Origin: Montifringilla adamsi
Taxonomy: Eukaryota > Chordata > Aves > Passeriformes > Passeridae
Direction of reading: 5' to 3'
DNA: 64,000 bases
NCBI GenBank assembly: GCA_017590115.1
Contig: JAGGNK010006448.1
Coordinates: 15,129,860 to 15,193,859 of the forward strand
Positions 63,401 to 64,000 of this stretch are shown here, piece by piece. The notes beneath the pieces were generated by a model. That model saw only the letters and a list, made by a program, of their open reading frames with translations. It did no database searches and was not told the DNA's origin. How positions within the stretch are numbered: the first letter of the stretch is position 1; every line of letters begins with the position of its first letter. The position numbers were made by a program, and so were the translations under genes.

Positions 63401-64000
63401 GGGCTGGGATCAGTCAGACTGGTTTGGATGTATTTCTAGTGATTTTGGGGACTTTATATTGTATCAGAAGCAGATAAAGGTGATGGACCAAGAATGAAAG
63501 CATTCATCCCTTTCCTGTTCTCATGGGTCAGTCAAAGGGAGTTCTTAGCAGGATTGCATCTGGCAAAAAAACAACAAGATTCATTTTATGCTCTAACCTT
63601 GCTTTGATAGTCAGGCTGGTCAAAGGCTCTTCACAGAGCCCACAATAGAGCATGTGGAAAAGTGGCATTCCCCAGGTGTCATTTGGGATAGATGTCTTCC
63701 GTAGCAAAAGCAGAGAAATGTGTTCGGCTGTCTTTCAGAGCACTTTTCCACCAGTGCCTGAGTCAATCCTTAAATCTTGCTGTCATTTGGTGCTGTAACA
63801 TTATGCAGGGGAACATCAAAATGATCTTGTTATGTGGTGGCTTTTTTCCTTTCCTTATGTAACAGTGTTTCCTCTCCATTTTTAGTTTGTTTCCAAATTA
63901 ATTTTTCAATGTATTTATTGTATTTTATTAGTCTTTCATCTATTACACAGGTAGAGGAAGGGGGTACAAAAAGGGGTACATCATCTGGGGAGAATAAGAT
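60426..64000. other. AT-rich non-coding DNA to the window end
   Basis: No gene or mobile element is recognised. Frames of 63-86 codons (60570-60827, 61177-61401, 61845-62093, 62877-63137, 63215-63439) show no domain, signal peptide or clear splice context. Confidence 0.55.

Noticed and set aside
1..64000. CRISPR arrays, bacterial operons or phage/plasmid modules
   Set aside because: No regularly spaced direct repeats with unique spacers and no prokaryotic-type gene density; the content is clearly avian nuclear DNA.

Overview
This window looks like ordinary nuclear DNA from a bird. It is AT-rich and gene-poor. The recognisable interspersed repeats are almost all avian CR1 LINE fragments, including several copies of the CR1 3' end with its typical ATTCTRTGATTCTRTG-like terminus, plus two solo LTRs that I recognise as families widespread in birds. 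There are no bacterial-style genes, operons, CRISPR arrays or rRNA genes, and I could not recognise any protein-coding gene with confidence. The long open frames are short for a 64 kb window. Most lie in repeats (CR1, LTR, AAAGG and TCTCT microsatellites, T/G tracts) or are isolated chance frames. The window is best read as intergenic DNA or part of a very long intron.

Layout. 1-155 is a striking T/G low-complexity tract. 156-21039 is mostly single-copy-looking AT-rich DNA with small tandem duplications, a perfect hairpin-type palindrome at 3873, a possible but unproven exon on the minus strand at 8873-9029, and a GC-richer island near 18400-18900. 21040-21951 is a diverged satellite-like block: about 170-bp monomers, most starting with telomere-like CCCTAA motifs, in a pattern that repeats about every 510 bp. 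23516-24198 is the 3' part of a minus-strand CR1. 28571-29588 is an essentially full-length minus-strand solo LTR with TG...CA ends and a near-matching 5-bp flank duplication. 31840-32707 is a compound CR1 locus with fragments in opposite orientations. 36915-37018 is a 104-base all-purine AAAGG array. 38152-38380, 42872-43245, 45391-45582, 54563-54660 and 60027-60425 are further CR1 pieces. 47874-48425 is a second, plus-strand solo LTR with a TATA box and polyadenylation signal, ending in a CAA/A-rich expansion. 49030-50213 carries a (TC)17 repeat and a TCTCT array.

There is no set of genes here working together. The biology visible is genome structure: decayed retroelements, solo LTRs left by recombination, microsatellites able to adopt triplex or slipped structures, and one satellite-like block with interstitial telomere-like motifs. 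The items most worth checking are the satellite block, the possible exon at 8873-9029 (minus), and the CR1 inversion at 32222-32707. All family names come from pattern recognition of the sequence, not from a database search.
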